Both the position numbers and the translations under genes were made by a program. Under the pieces are notes generated by a model. That model had not been told where the DNA came from, searched no databases, and worked only from the letters and a program-made list of their open reading frames with translations. From contig NC_057919.1 in assembly GCF_018873765.1 (NCBI RefSeq), positions 66,520,984 through 66,584,983 on the forward strand: a stretch of DNA of 64,000 bases, given 5' to 3'. Positions 31,914-42,254 of the stretch are shown in pieces (positions within the stretch are counted from its first letter, which is position 1; each line of letters opens with the position of its first letter). This stretch comes from Telopea speciosissima. Its lineage: Eukaryota; Streptophyta; Magnoliopsida; Proteales; Proteaceae.

Positions 31914-33362
31914 TTTTTTTTTTTTTTTTTTTTGGATGATAAAAAAGAAATATATTGCTAAGAGACCAAATGATATACAGGCTTTTTGGTTTGACCATAT
32001 TTCGCTAAGTTCACAACTAGGGCTATACAAAAATAGTTACCATTGTTTGTAATACATATATCAGGATACTTGGTAGATATATAAAATAGGTCCTTAATAA
32101 GTTCCCAAAGCCAGGTGGATGTGGTTGGAGATGAAAGAACTTCAGTAATCATTGGATTTGAGCACCATATTTCTTTTATCTTCAACCCCAACGAGGACGC
32201 ATGATCCAGTCCTGTGCGAATACTCACTAATTCAGGTTCCATCGCAAGAGATGTATGAACAAATCCTGCAGCCAAAAACAAAAGCCGTCCCTTAATCAAA
32301 AAGATGTAAGACCATCCTGCCACAGTTAATCCAGGAATATAGTATCCTGCACAGATCAAAACAAGAAAATCCAAAGTTGGTAAGATAATACATGGTGGGA
32401 CAGATAGAATCTCCTCTGGAGTAGCCAGTACATCATAGGATGGAAATGTGGGGGGGGGTAAATGTAAATCATTTAACCAAAGTCTTATTTGGTTTAAAAC
32501 CCACATGGGGTTGGGTTTTTTGCCTCTAAAAATGACCTTGTTCCTTATAACCCATATAAAATAACATGTACTAATAAAAACACTAAAAAACCAATTAAGA
32601 GATTGTTTATCAAGCAGACGATTTAAAACCAAGGAAAGACAAAGATCAGACAAATTGGAAAAGACCAGGTGTTCGGTCCTCAGCCCCAATGGCCCTGCCA
32701 CCCATATGTGCTTAATCCAATCACAAGATAAAAATAGATGCCAGTAAGATTCGGCACAGACTCCACAAAAGGCACAGGAAGAGTCGATCTGAGTCCATCT
32801 TGAAAGGGAAGCCTTGATAGGAAGTCTTGCATTTAGAACACTCCAGAAAAAGATCTTAAATTTTGGATGAATTTTGCGTTTCCAAAAGAACTTCCACCAA
32901 GAGGTGATAAAGAAATTAGTGTTTTTAGAGGTGGACAATAATTCAAAAGCTGCTAGTTTTGTACTCAAGCAACCATTTCTGGCTTTAAAACACCACCATT
33001 TATCATCATCGTTTGACAAAGAAAGCAATTGAATAGAGGATGTGATATGAGGAGGCAAGCATTGACTAAATAAAGCATAGTTCCATCCTGAAGGAAACCT
33101 ATAGTGATCAATAAACCGAGTTCTATTAGTGACTGACAAAGAGTTAGAAGAGAAGGTGGTGAGATTACCTGGGATTGAAGGAACCCATCTGTCGGTCCAA
33201 ACAAAAGTAGACTTTCCATTACCAACCTTTTTAACAAGCATGTTTTCAAGGGAAGGGATGATATGAACAGTGCTGTTCCAGGACCATGATCCTCTTTTTG
33301 TATGGGTTTTGGGATCGAAAAAGGATAGGTTGGGAAGTATTTAGCTTTAAGCACCCGAGCCC
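31914..33362 (-). mobile_element. 5'-truncated L1 LINE with poly(A) tail and 10-bp TSD
   Basis: On the minus strand the element ends in a poly(A) tract (the T run at 31914-31934). It is flanked by perfect aagactaaag repeats at 31904-31913 and 33363-33372. It covers only the last 1.45 kb of a LINE. Sharp target duplications, a preserved tail and a long open frame indicate a fairly recent insertion. Confidence 0.92.
31958..33241 (-). CDS. L1 ORF2 C-terminal part: zf-RVT and RNase H-like
   Basis: A 427-codon uninterrupted frame. The N-terminal third has the GNGKSTFVWTDRW block that follows plant L1 reverse transcriptase. The middle has the zinc-binding zf-RVT region (WWKFFWKRKIHPKFKIFFW, CAFCGVCAESYWHLFLSC). 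The C-terminal third resembles the RNase H-like domain (AGWSYIFL; ELVSIRTGLDHA). Upstream coding continues to 33362 in a shifted frame, with one frameshift near 33320. The polymerase domain is absent, so it cannot retrotranspose; it is retained by youth, not selection. Confidence 0.85.
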   Translation of the reverse strand: MLVKKVGNGKSTFVWTDRWVPSIPGNLTTFSSNSLSVTNRTRFIDHYRFPSGWNYALFSQCLPPHITSSIQLLSLSNDDDKWWCFKARNGCLSTKLAAFELLSTSKNTNFFITSWWKFFWKRKIHPKFKIFFWSVLNARLPIKASLSRWTQIDSSCAFCGVCAESYWHLFLSCDWIKHIWVAGPLGLRTEHLVFSNLSDLCLSLVLNRLLDKQSLNWFFSVFISTCYFIWVIRNKVIFRGKKPNPMWVLNQIRLWLNDLHLPPPTFPSYDVLATPEEILSVPPCIILPTLDFLVLICAGYYIPGLTVAGWSYIFLIKGRLLFLAAGFVHTSLAMEPELVSIRTGLDHASSLGLKIKEIWCSNPMITEVLSSPTTSTWLWELIKDLFYISTKYPDICITNNGNYFCIALVVNLAKYGQTKKPVYHLVS

Positions 33363-33372
33363 AAGACTAAAG

Positions 33373-34127
33373 GTTTTACCAAAAAAAAAACACTTAAGGT
33401 AGGGAATAGGGATGAATGGGATTCATCAGCAAAATTGATGAGCAACGTAAAATGTGTTCACTGTACTCCTCTTAAGACTATTATGAAGCTAAACTCTGAT
33501 TCCTTTCCTTCTTAGGATTACTAGTGATAAGTGGTGCAATCTTATTGTGTCATACACCAAGGTAGCCTACACTGAGTCACACCTAATCATCTAATTAAGA
33601 TAATTGCACATAAGTGCACCTTAGTTTTAGTAATAATCACAAAATCTGTAATTAATAGAAAACATTATGTGTAGATCCTTTCACTTGACAATATCTCATA
33701 ATGGACCTTAGGGCATGAAATTAAATTACTGTCATTACCCTAGTCCATTGAATAACTAGTATAAAGTATCATGATCACTGATTGGACAACAAACAACATG
33801 AACCCTTTTACACTAAATATCCGGCAGTAGAGCATGCTCGGTTCCCGGAAAAGTTAAGAGGGTTCCAAGAAAAAAGTTCTGAAGCCTTGAGAAGTACTTG
33901 AAAATGGAGACCTTGAACTAGGGTTAGAGTGAAATTGATTCAGGATAGTATGGCAACCTGGATGGGCCAGTGTGCTCATTAAGGAAGACTTGACTGGTAG
34001 GCCTCCATGCTATGTACGTCTTGTTCAACTGGAGTCTCCATCCCCCAAAACACATAATGCAACAACCATGCAAAAGAGAGCCAAACTCTGTCCCTAGTCA
34101 CAAACATTTTGAGGTCATACCTCTAGA
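33373..34127. other. Intergenic, nothing recognised
   Basis: A+T-rich sequence with no exon-like frames, no inverted repeats noticed and no RNA gene signature. Confidence 0.4.
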
Positions 34128-34470
34128 CACACAATCGTCCATATAAAAGTAAATGTGAATTAATCAAAAAAACCATTTATTTGGATTTGATAGACACTAT
34201 ATCTAACACTTTGCCCATACCACCACCTTTAGAAACTCCTCTACACAATCGTCCATATAAAAGTAAATGTGAATTAATCAAAAAATATTTGGATTTGATA
34301 GACACTATATCTAACACTTTGCCCATACCACCACCTTTAGAAACTCCTCTACACAATCGTCCATATAAAAGTAAATGTGAATTAATCAAAAAATATTTGG
34401 ATTTGATAGACACTATATCTAACACTTTGCCCATACCACCACCTTTAGAAACTCCTCTCCACTACCATCA
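34128..34470. repeat. 108-bp tandem repeat, three copies
   Basis: The words ACAATCGTCCATATAAAAG start at 34131, 34245 and 34353, so the first period is 114 bp and the second 108 bp. The 6-bp difference lies in the A-rich stretch after ATTAATCAAAAAA. The copies are almost identical, and since 108 and 114 are multiples of 3, open frames run across all copies on both strands (34181-34492 plus, 34177-34434 minus). These frames are a by-product of the period and not supported as genes. Confidence 0.92.
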
Positions 34471-35092
34471 CCTCATCCTCCAACAAAACTGATTGTACAC
34501 ACACACACACACACACATAGACACCTCAGCTCTATTGGTGCCAAGAGCTTTCGCTAGACAAAACAAACCTACTCCCAAACCTCGAGGGAAAAAATTCTTG
34601 ATCTATTGCTGATAAAATTGCATTAGCCATTCGATATGATGCTCTTGGAGATAATCCAGATAATTCGAAAGGAATCTTTAGGGAACAGGAACAAGGAGGG
34701 GATGAGCATTAATAATTGTAGCGGAGGCTTACAATCTTTCAACTGATTCATCGCTTGAGGAAACAGGAACAACAGTAGACCATCAGGATGAGGAGATTTT
34801 AAAGAGGAGGAAGTATGAAGTTACAATGGATCGAATTTCCCTCCACCCATATTGAATGAGAATCCATTCGCCGCGGGTTTGGGATGGGTGGGAGAGGGCA
34901 TTACGACTTATGAGGGTGTTTTGGAAAAATACTAAAACCCTATAGGGATTTGTGAACCTAGATGGTGCGATGAATGTTCCAACTGATGGAGGAAAACTTT
35001 TTAGTTTAGGATGGGTGGGAAATCCGTACGTATCCGTTCCTTATTATTGCCGGTGGAACTTACTAAGTACTAACCAAGTAAGAATTTAGCAC
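34471..35092. other. Intergenic; short CA microsatellite
   Basis: Contains a (CA)n run at about 34498-34516 and otherwise unremarkable sequence. No gene is supported. Confidence 0.4.
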
Positions 35093-35240
35093 ATCTCCAA
35101 GGAGCCCAGCACGCCCAGGGTGCTGCTAGCTGTTGGGCTGTGCCGCACACATCACTAGGTGTACATCGAGATATGTGCGGCACAGCTCAACCGTTGGATG
35201 CCCCCTGGCAACACCCTGGGCGCTGGGCTCCCTGGAGACG
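35093..35240. mobile_element. GC-rich palindromic MITE
   Basis: The left ATCTCCAAGGAGCCCAGCACG pairs with the right read in reverse (CGTCTCCAGGGAGCCCAGCG), continuing into CCCAGGGTG. An inner palindrome, GCTGTGCCGCACA/TGTGCGGCACAGC, adds further pairing. The single strand can fold into one long hairpin. Its G+C content stands out from the A+T-rich surroundings. No convincing target duplication is seen. Confidence 0.7.
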
Positions 35241-35270
35241 ATCCTGATCCACCAAGTAACCATGGGCGAA

Positions 35271-35322
35271 CCCAAGAAGAGGGGTTCTCTACACGCTCGT
35301 GTAGAGAACCCCTGTCCTTGGG
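35271..35322. repeat. 52-bp near-perfect hairpin
   Basis: Arms CCCAAGAAGAGGGGTTCTCT and its counterpart ending TCCTTGGG pair with two mismatches around a 2-4 base loop (CACGCTCGTG centre). It lies 30 bp from the palindromic MITE. It may be the deleted core of another MITE or the stem of a small-RNA precursor. Confidence 0.75.
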
Positions 35323-38300
35323 TTTAGGGTTTTGCTCCACCTCCTTGGGGTGTCTTTCTTGTCCATTGCACTCTCTGTTGTAATGACCCGTTTTGAGCGA
35401 CTGTGACGGCTTATGTAATTCCTCTTGACTGTGCATTAGTTCCATTCGAGAGCATTAGATTTGGTGAGTGGATTCGAAGGTATTGTTTCTTCCATCGATC
35501 AAGTTCAAGTTCAACTTTTCTGAATTTGTGTTTATTTCTTTTCGTATGATTGATCTGGTAAGTTTATCAAAGCTCTGATTCGATTATAGATTAGTGTTTC
35601 TGATCTAGTATTTGGTCTTTGAATTGGGTTTTCGGTTGGAGAGTGAGTGCGTGCAAACTGTCTGTTTCTGTGCCTGGGAATGTCTAGTTGCGTTTCTGAA
35701 TTAGTTTGAACTACCTTACATTTTCTTCCTTCCATTCATCGGCATCTAGAATTACTCTTCGATTTAATCAGCTTCTTACCCGAGCAGACTTTTTAGTTCG
35801 TGTGTGAATTTCAGTTCATGTATTGGTTTCAATGCAAAGTTTGACCAAAATTCACACTTTTGAATTAGTTTTGTTGCACTGGAGACTGCTTTTTTGGCTT
35901 TTTTTTCTTTCTTGGGCAGAGTTATTGTTTGGCAGAGTTCCATAAAGGGTTCTGTCCATAATCTTCCGACTTGAACTGCATGGTTATTTCTACCAAAAAA
36001 GAACTGCATGGTTATAATTATAATTTTAGGCAACTTCAATTTGCCTCTGCGATTCATTCTGTTCTTTCCGTTATTAAGTTCAATAAGAAGAAAAAACTTT
36101 CTTTTCTACTGCTTTAATTTCTCTTTGCATAGTTAACTGTTTGCTAGATCGTGAACACTTTGTTTGGATGTCTTATTTCCTCTAGGGCATAACATAAGAA
36201 ATCAGAACCTTTTTTAGGATTTCTGCATAGATTCATAACTAATCAAATAAGACTTGGGATAATGAGGAATTGGTGGAGTGCCGGTAGGGAGTGGGAAGAA
36301 TTTGAGATGAAGCTCAGAGCTGCAGGGGAAGAAGGGAATCACACGCACAATCACACCACTTCAATTTCTAATTCATTCATTGTGTCCATTGTTGGGTACA
36401 TGCAAGCCTTTAAAGAAGAAAATAACTATTTACCAAAAAAAACAAAAAAAGAAGAAAATAACTAGACTCCTATTCTAACTCTGAAGTCTGAAACTGAAAA
36501 TAACAACTTGCAATTCAAACTCTAACTCCTTCGTTAAAAAAAAGGGCATACCCAGGGCACAAGGCTCGTGCCACTGCAGGGTCTGGGGAGGGTCTTAATG
36601 TACGCAGCCTTACCCCTGCTTTCGCAGAGAGGCTGTTTCCAGCCTAACTCCTACGTATTCAACCTAAAACAATAAAAAACTAAAATAAACAAATTACTAA
36701 ATAAATAAACTAATATACTACTTCCAACCCTTGTTGGATCAAAAACCACTGAGCTGGTTCTGTCTGGGTTTGGGTGTCCAAAACCTATCATGCTGGTCCA
36801 ACCAGTTAAGTGATACTACATCAGGAATCCAAAATCAGGGTTTGTCATTTTATAGTTTGGGGGATGTTGAAGAGGGGAACCGTGGATTATGGAGAGTGTC
36901 AGGTTTCCGGAATAAGAAATGAGGTATGAGACTGATGGTCTATTAAGCATTAGATAATGTAGGACAGGATTGAAGACTCAACCAGTCCCAAACAAGATCT
37001 GAAATCAGGGAAAATTTGGTTCAGTTTGATGGGCTAAGGATGGGATGGTTTAATAGGGTATGGTTTAGTTCAAGGGTGAGGGTAATGTGGAGGGGACAGT
37101 AGGAAAGACAAGGGGGTAGGCAAACAAATCTGCAGAAGAGGTTTCTTCTCTGCTGATTTGAATAGCAGGCTAAGAAAATAGGGATTTAAGGGGTTTGGGA
37201 AGATTTCTTATGGAGGTCAATCAACAGGTCGGAAGGGACTGAAAGGGGGATCGAGTGGAGCTCTAGAATGGGGGAAGGAATGCTCAAAAGATGGGAGAAA
37301 GGTGATGGTTGGATTGAGCAGGGGAAGGTTGTAATGGAATTAGAAGGTTAGACAGAAATTAGAAAGTAACCTGAGAATGAAGGTCTGAGTAGCAGCAATG
37401 GAACTCGGTTGAAGGGGAGAGACTTTTGAAGGCTTGAAGAGTTGCGGGAATGAAAATCAGCAACAATAAAGAACCTCCTGGTCTTCCCACCCCCGCAAGG
37501 AGTCAGCAGGATCCAACACCAGCTCCTCTCTCCAAGGATCGAACACCAAGGAACAGCTTCATGGAAGCATAACTTGCATGACAGCAGAGATATTTTTTTT
37601 TTGCATCAAATCGTGGGCTTCTTGCCCCCCTTGGGTTGCTTTTATTAATTGAGGAAAAGAGGTAAAGGGTTCAAAATTGGAAAGTCTCAAAATTAGAAAC
37701 TTCCAATTTTGGACCTTACTTGAGATACAAGACACTATCAGTCCAAATGAATCATGGCTGATGTGAGACTGACTTCTCTACTAACAACTTAAATAAATAA
37801 AAGGACTTAAATAATCTATGGGACCACCACTTAAATTAGACAAGCTGAACCAACTGGTTCACTGATTTAGTACAGGACTCAAAAATTAAAACATAAAACA
37901 ACCCAGTGAAATCGTGGGCTACTGCTGGACAGTAGCCTACTCAAAATCGTGGCTAGCTGCCAAGGTAGGCAGCAGCCTTCTTCTTCTTCTTCTTCCGTGA
38001 ATACACCATTGGTTCTGCATCACTAGACTTGGTGGCTTGTGGTGTTTTGAAGCTGGAGTTAGTGGGAGGTGCTGGTATGGAGTAGTAACAACATGAGAAG
38101 TCAGATTCATGTTGAATATCTTGAGGAACTAAGTGTTGCTAGACTTTCTGCAACCTTCCTTGGTGATTGTAGCTAATACATACCTATACATACTCTTCGT
38201 ACTCCTTAACTTTGATGCTGATGATCTGATCTGATCTGAAAAATGGGAATACTCACTTGGGCTTCTTATTTGCTATAAATGGTATTCATAGATCAGAAGG

Positions 38301-39117
38301 TAATACAAGCCCCATTTTGAAGTATTATCTATACATTTTTCATATGGATTTTGTGCAATTTTTCTTTATTGATATTGATAACAGCAAGCTTCTGTGTTAG
38401 ATTTCTACATTCGTTCTGCACAACATTTTGCTTTGTAAGCATGTTTGTCAGAGGGAAGGTATAATGTTTTGTCATTTGCTTTTTATTTTATTTTATTTTT
38501 TGGGTTTTTTAGTTTGGATTTCTCTTACATTTCAGTAGTTTCTGAAATCTTAGGAAGGGGTAAATGATCAACAAACAACTTGATTCTTTTGGACAGGCCT
38601 GGATATGGCCCACTAAAAATCAATCTCTTGGTGGACTATGGAATAGATTCCTAGTTCACTTTGGACTACCAACTTGAACCAGTGATGCAATCTCTCTCCT
38701 CTACTTTGAGGTGTAAGTGACCACAGCAATCCCAAGATTCTGCTGCAGTCACATCATGCAGAGGGTGGAGAATAGGCTACATTTTCATAGGCTCCCCTTT
38801 ATGAGAGCAGTTCCATCCTGATATTCAGATCTGATGAAACCTTTTAATCTTTTCAAAATCTTGATTTGATTGGTGATGGAAAATGGATTTTAAACAGGAA
38901 AGTACAATGAACAGAAGAGAAGGTACAACTTTTAATATCTTCTGTTCTGAACCCTCTTATATGAGGTCTCTTGTGGTGATGGAGGTGACTGTGACACTGT
39001 AGAATGAACTATCAACCCGAGCCCTTACCCAACCCCATAAGAAAAGTCCTGAAAGAGCTTTTCCACAACCCCCTCCCCTCTGCGGTTGGTTTATAAATTT
39101 CTAGGTTTGTGTAATAA
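35323..39117. other. Long stretch without a recognised gene
   Basis: About 3.8 kb. The start (35330-35800) has leader-like, pyrimidine-rich sequence with possible GTGAGT donors near 35472, but no coding frame that I recognise follows. It includes one SINE (36538-36641), a T-rich stretch near 37590 and a TTC-repeat near 37978. A non-coding transcript is possible but cannot be shown from sequence alone. Confidence 0.4.
36538..36641 (-). mobile_element. Au-like SINE fragment
   Basis: Minus-strand body with ACAGCCTCTC, GGGGTAAGGCTGCGTACATT and CCCCAGACCCTGCAGTGG, then a GCCC-TTTT-type 3' end adjoining an A/T run. The tRNA-related head is missing. Confidence 0.8.
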
Positions 39118-39283
39118 GGGTATGTATGGCAACCATTCTGTTTCAAAAAATTGATTCTGAGTCAGAATCGATTTTTTCTGTTTCTGGATTTTTGGAGTAA
39201 TTCTGTACCAACAAATACTGTATGGTAAACCTGATTCTAGAATCGATTTTGTTTTTTTCATAACACAAAATTTGATATAGCCC

Positions 39284-40050
39284 TTGCTGACCTTTGGAGC
39301 TCCCTTCCCCCCATCCCCCCTGGGCATAGAGGCAGAGGTGACACCATCTTATGGCTTCCTTCCCCATCGGGCAGATTCAGCTCTCACTCCGCTTGGGATT
39401 TGGTTAGACATAGAGGGACCCCTTGTCCTTGGTACAGAGTTGTTTGGTTTCGTGGCCACATTCCTCGGCATTGCCTCACTGCTTGGCGCACCCTTGCAAG
39501 CTGTCTTCCTACCCAAGCCTTTCTTCTTTATCGGCATATTCAGGTCCCCTCCAGCTGCTGTCTTTGTTGGAATGGGACTGAAGACGTCGATCACCTATTT
39601 TTCACTTGCCCCTTTGCCTCCTCCATCTGGACCCGAGTTCTTCGCCATTGCTGGCCTGGTCGGCGCACTCCTCTTCCTCTCAGCAGGGAATGGATTTGGA
39701 TCGACATGACATACGGAGGGAAGTCGATTTGCGACTCGGCTGGTAAGATTGCCTTTTGTGCCACTATCTCCCACATTTGGATGGAACGTAACCTAAGAAG
39801 ATGGACATTCAACTCCCGCTCCTTAGACATGATTTAGAAGGCCATCTTTTTTGATGTTTCATCTAAATTTAGATCCCTCCCCCTCAAGGATGTTAAGGAT
39901 TCCCCAAGGAACAGGCTCATTGTTGTCTCCTGGGGTCTCCCTACTTCCATTTTACGCCCTAACTAGTCTCTAGTTTCGGCTTGTTTGCCCTTGGGCTTGT
40001 ATATTCTTTCTTTTTTCTTCGTAATATATTTTTATTCATCCAAAAAAAAA
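39284..40050 (+). pseudogene. LINE 3' fragment (zf-RVT region) with poly(A)
   Basis: Reading from about 39294 gives a typical plant LINE segment after the polymerase: SGRFSSHSAWDLVRH, then WFRGHIPRH and the zinc-binding pattern CCLCWNGTEDVDHLFFTC at 39535-39640, followed by FCATISHIWMERNLRRW. A stop occurs at 39835, and the segment runs on to the A-rich tail near 40042-40050. The element is 5'-truncated. Confidence 0.85.
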
Positions 40051-40461
40051 ATAAAATGATTTAAGGATACATTATGCTGGATTTCGATTTAGGGCATCCC
40101 CTTTCACTATGATCGACTTTACTGATAGAGGAGTTCAGAGGAGCATGCGGGATTTCAGAGAGGTTCTTGCCTTCGTTGGAATTGCGATGAGGAGTTCACA
40201 AACAAACAAAAAAGAAGAGAGAAAAGGTCGCCAAAGCACAAACAAAAACACAAAAACAAAAGGGTTCTCAGAAATCTCTATACAAGTTGTGGTTGAGAGC
40301 CAACCTCTATCTCAGAGTTCAAACCATAAACACTGAATTTTCTCCCCTTCCCTTCGTCAATCGTCCTGGCAATAATGACTAATCGGAAAACACCCACTAT
40401 TGCTCTCTACTAGAGCTATTGTTCGGTCCCTCTGAATGATATTCCATAATTGGTTATTGGA

Positions 40462-40845
40462 ATGCTTGCAGTATCACCTTTAAGAAGCTCCAATGATGAG
40501 AGAGAGAGAGAGAGATGGAGAGTACTTTTCAACTTGGGGTCGATGACTTCTCCAATGTTTCTCTGGAGGGAATTTTCTTGAAGGTATTGATTTTGATGAT
40601 CTCTTCGTTTGCATTGACGATGGAGATGTATTGCCAGATTTGGAGATGAACACAGAAATTCTTGCCGAGTTCTCAGTCAGCGGTGGTGAAGAGTCATCGG
40701 AACTGAATGCATCGGTTTCAGTGGGCAAGGAAGAGGAGAACGAAAGAACAGAGGAAGACAAAGATTCAGGTTCGGGTCTGGTCTCGAGTTCAAGTCGTGG
40801 GGATCAAATTGTGAGCAAGAAGAGTATGAACCCGATTGTTGTGAA
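40462..40845 (+). pseudogene. Golden2-like (GLK) transcription factor fragment, N-terminal exon
   Basis: GLK proteins activate chloroplast-development genes in the nucleus. The ATG at 40462 begins MLAVSPLRSSNDE, as in GLK1-type proteins. A GA-repeat expansion (40498-40515) then shifts the frame. The diagnostic acidic block follows, FLEGIDFDDLFVCIDDGDVLPDLEMN, ending EILAEFSVSGGEESSELN at about 40570-40710, then Ser/Glu-rich sequence. The GARP DNA-binding domain and GCT box are absent, and after about 40845 the sequence no longer fits the family. With frameshifts and no DNA-binding domain this is a captured or decayed piece, not a working gene. Confidence 0.75.
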
Positions 40846-41058
40846 TCCATCACCAAAACGCATCAATTATGGAAGCTATCGCTCCTACATGGAAATTCCC
40901 TGTTCTATCGATCCTGCAAATGAATCAAATTAAAAAAAGTAAATAATAACAAAGGTCAGAGCTAGAAAAGAAAGAGAAGAGAATTAGAACTAGGGTTTCA
41001 AAAGATAGGGAGTGAAAAAGAAGAAGAAAGCGAGGGAAGGAGGAGTGACCATGGGGCG

Positions 41059-41135
41059 GTTGATCTGATAGACGAAGCCGATCTTCTTGCTGAGCTCTTT
41101 ACCGGCGTCGGCGAGTTGGAGCTTCAACTTGAGAG
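41059..41135 (-). pseudogene. Possible sterol carrier protein 2 (SCP2) fragment
   Basis: On the minus strand one frame reads LKLKLQL then ADAGKELSKKIGFVYQIN, which matches the first helix and strand of plant SCP2 (peroxisomal lipid-binding protein). Similarity stops at 41059, where the family continues with a different, conserved block, and no GT donor is present at the break. It is short, about 25 residues, so the assignment needs a search. It lies next to the GLK fragment in opposite orientation. Confidence 0.45.
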
Positions 41136-41449
41136 TTGCAGAGGTTGAGTTGAGAAGATGGGTTAGGTTTTAGGTTTTGTTATGTTTTGATGGTAAATTC
41201 CATCAATGCCCCTTATTCACTTAAGTCCAAGTGTTTTCACCGAAAATTGGTAGAATTAGTTCTAAAATGTGAGAAACACCATTTTGGTGTTTCTCAAAAG
41301 CTTGCCAGAATCTATTTTATCACCCGGTCCGTTTCAAAAAATCACAAAAACGGACCGGACAACCCATACATAATCTGTTTCAATTCTACCCCTAGTATCA
41401 GAAAAAACACCAGAATCCATTCTTTGGAAGGTTACCATACATACTCTAA

Positions 41450-42170
41450 GTGCCACTTGTTACAAGCACCAAATTGAGGATTACTAATTCATTTCTGTGG
41501 ATTAAGTTTGCAAGTTTGTTTTGGATTTCATGCATGTGTCTCGCTTAGGAAATCACTTGGCCCGCTCCTTAGCCACCATGGCAAGTGAGTTTCCTGAATG
41601 ATTGCTAATTTCTCCGAAGCAGGATGTCTATCATGATGTTAAGGACAATGTTATGTTAATGTAGTGTGTATTTTTTTATCTTCAATAAATATAATAAATA
41701 AGGGGTTTTGGGGGGGGGGGGGGGAGGGCAACCAATTGAAACCAGAAAAACTGTTTCCAAATCTGTGTCCAACAAAAAACAACTAATTGAAACCAGAAAA
41801 ACTGTTTCCACATGTGTCCACTATTTTTGTTGTGCAAAAAAAGCAAAACAGCTTCCATTATCAAACTCGTTTTCTGGTTGCTACAAAAACAAAGAAAACA
41901 AAACAACTAAAAGCAGATTGCTTGTTTGCCTACAGAAACAGGAAAAAAAAAAAAGTTATCCAATGGCCCCTTTTATTTTATCATGCTGCATTTTGTATTA
42001 CGACGTGATTCTGTACCTTAGCCTTTCAATCCTATATTTTATCATATTTATTGGGTAAATTCTACAATTTTTTCTGTGGTAACTGGTGAATGCTTTCAGC
42101 AGTTTTGGTTAAAATTTGAGTGTTGTATTGATGATGTTCAATTCTTTGACATCATTTTTTTCTGTATTTT
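41450..42170 (+). promoter_or_regulatory. Upstream region and leader intron of the MRPL11 gene
   Basis: Contains a G run at about 41711-41724 and A-rich stretches with a duplicated AACTGTTTCCA-type word (41749 and 41800). A splice acceptor, a T-rich tract followed by TTTTGTAG at 42167-42174, precedes the coding region by about 80 bp, so the 5' UTR probably contains an intron. The first exon and transcription start are not located. Confidence 0.45.
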
Positions 42171-42254
42171 GTAGGTGCAAACTTGTGTTCCGAATCCCCA
42201 AAAACTCTCATCCATATATCTGTCTTAAGTAACAAGAAGAAAATTCCATTGCCC

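Larger units (their letters stand above)
39118..41446. mobile_element. Candidate TIR transposon carrying host gene fragments
   Basis: Left end GGGTATGTATGGCAACC and right end in reverse GAGTATGTATGGTAACC match at 15 of 17 positions, and both are flanked by TAA (39115-39117, 41447-41449), the target duplication of PIF/Harbinger-like elements. A direct subterminal copy (TGTATGGTAAACC near 39229) supports a transposon end. Between the ends lie a LINE fragment (39284-40050), the first exon of a Golden2-like gene (40462-40845) and probably part of a sterol carrier protein 2 gene (41059-41135, minus). There is no transposase. A chance pairing of unrelated ends remains possible. Confidence 0.5.

Noticed and set aside
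34128..34470. Spaced repeats resembling a CRISPR array
   Set aside because: The repeat units are contiguous without unique spacers and the DNA is plant nuclear.
34177..34492. Open frames on both strands reading repeated Pro-rich or Gly-rich peptides
   Set aside because: They follow from a tandem repeat whose period is a multiple of three; no homologue, start context or splice signal supports a gene.
39284..39709. 141-codon plus-strand open frame rich in Pro and Gly
   Set aside because: The LINE zf-RVT pattern is in a different frame of the same stretch, so this frame is a shadow.
42183..42254. Upstream in-frame ATG extending MRPL11 by 24 residues
   Set aside because: The extension is not conserved in the family as I know it and lies just after a probable leader-intron acceptor.
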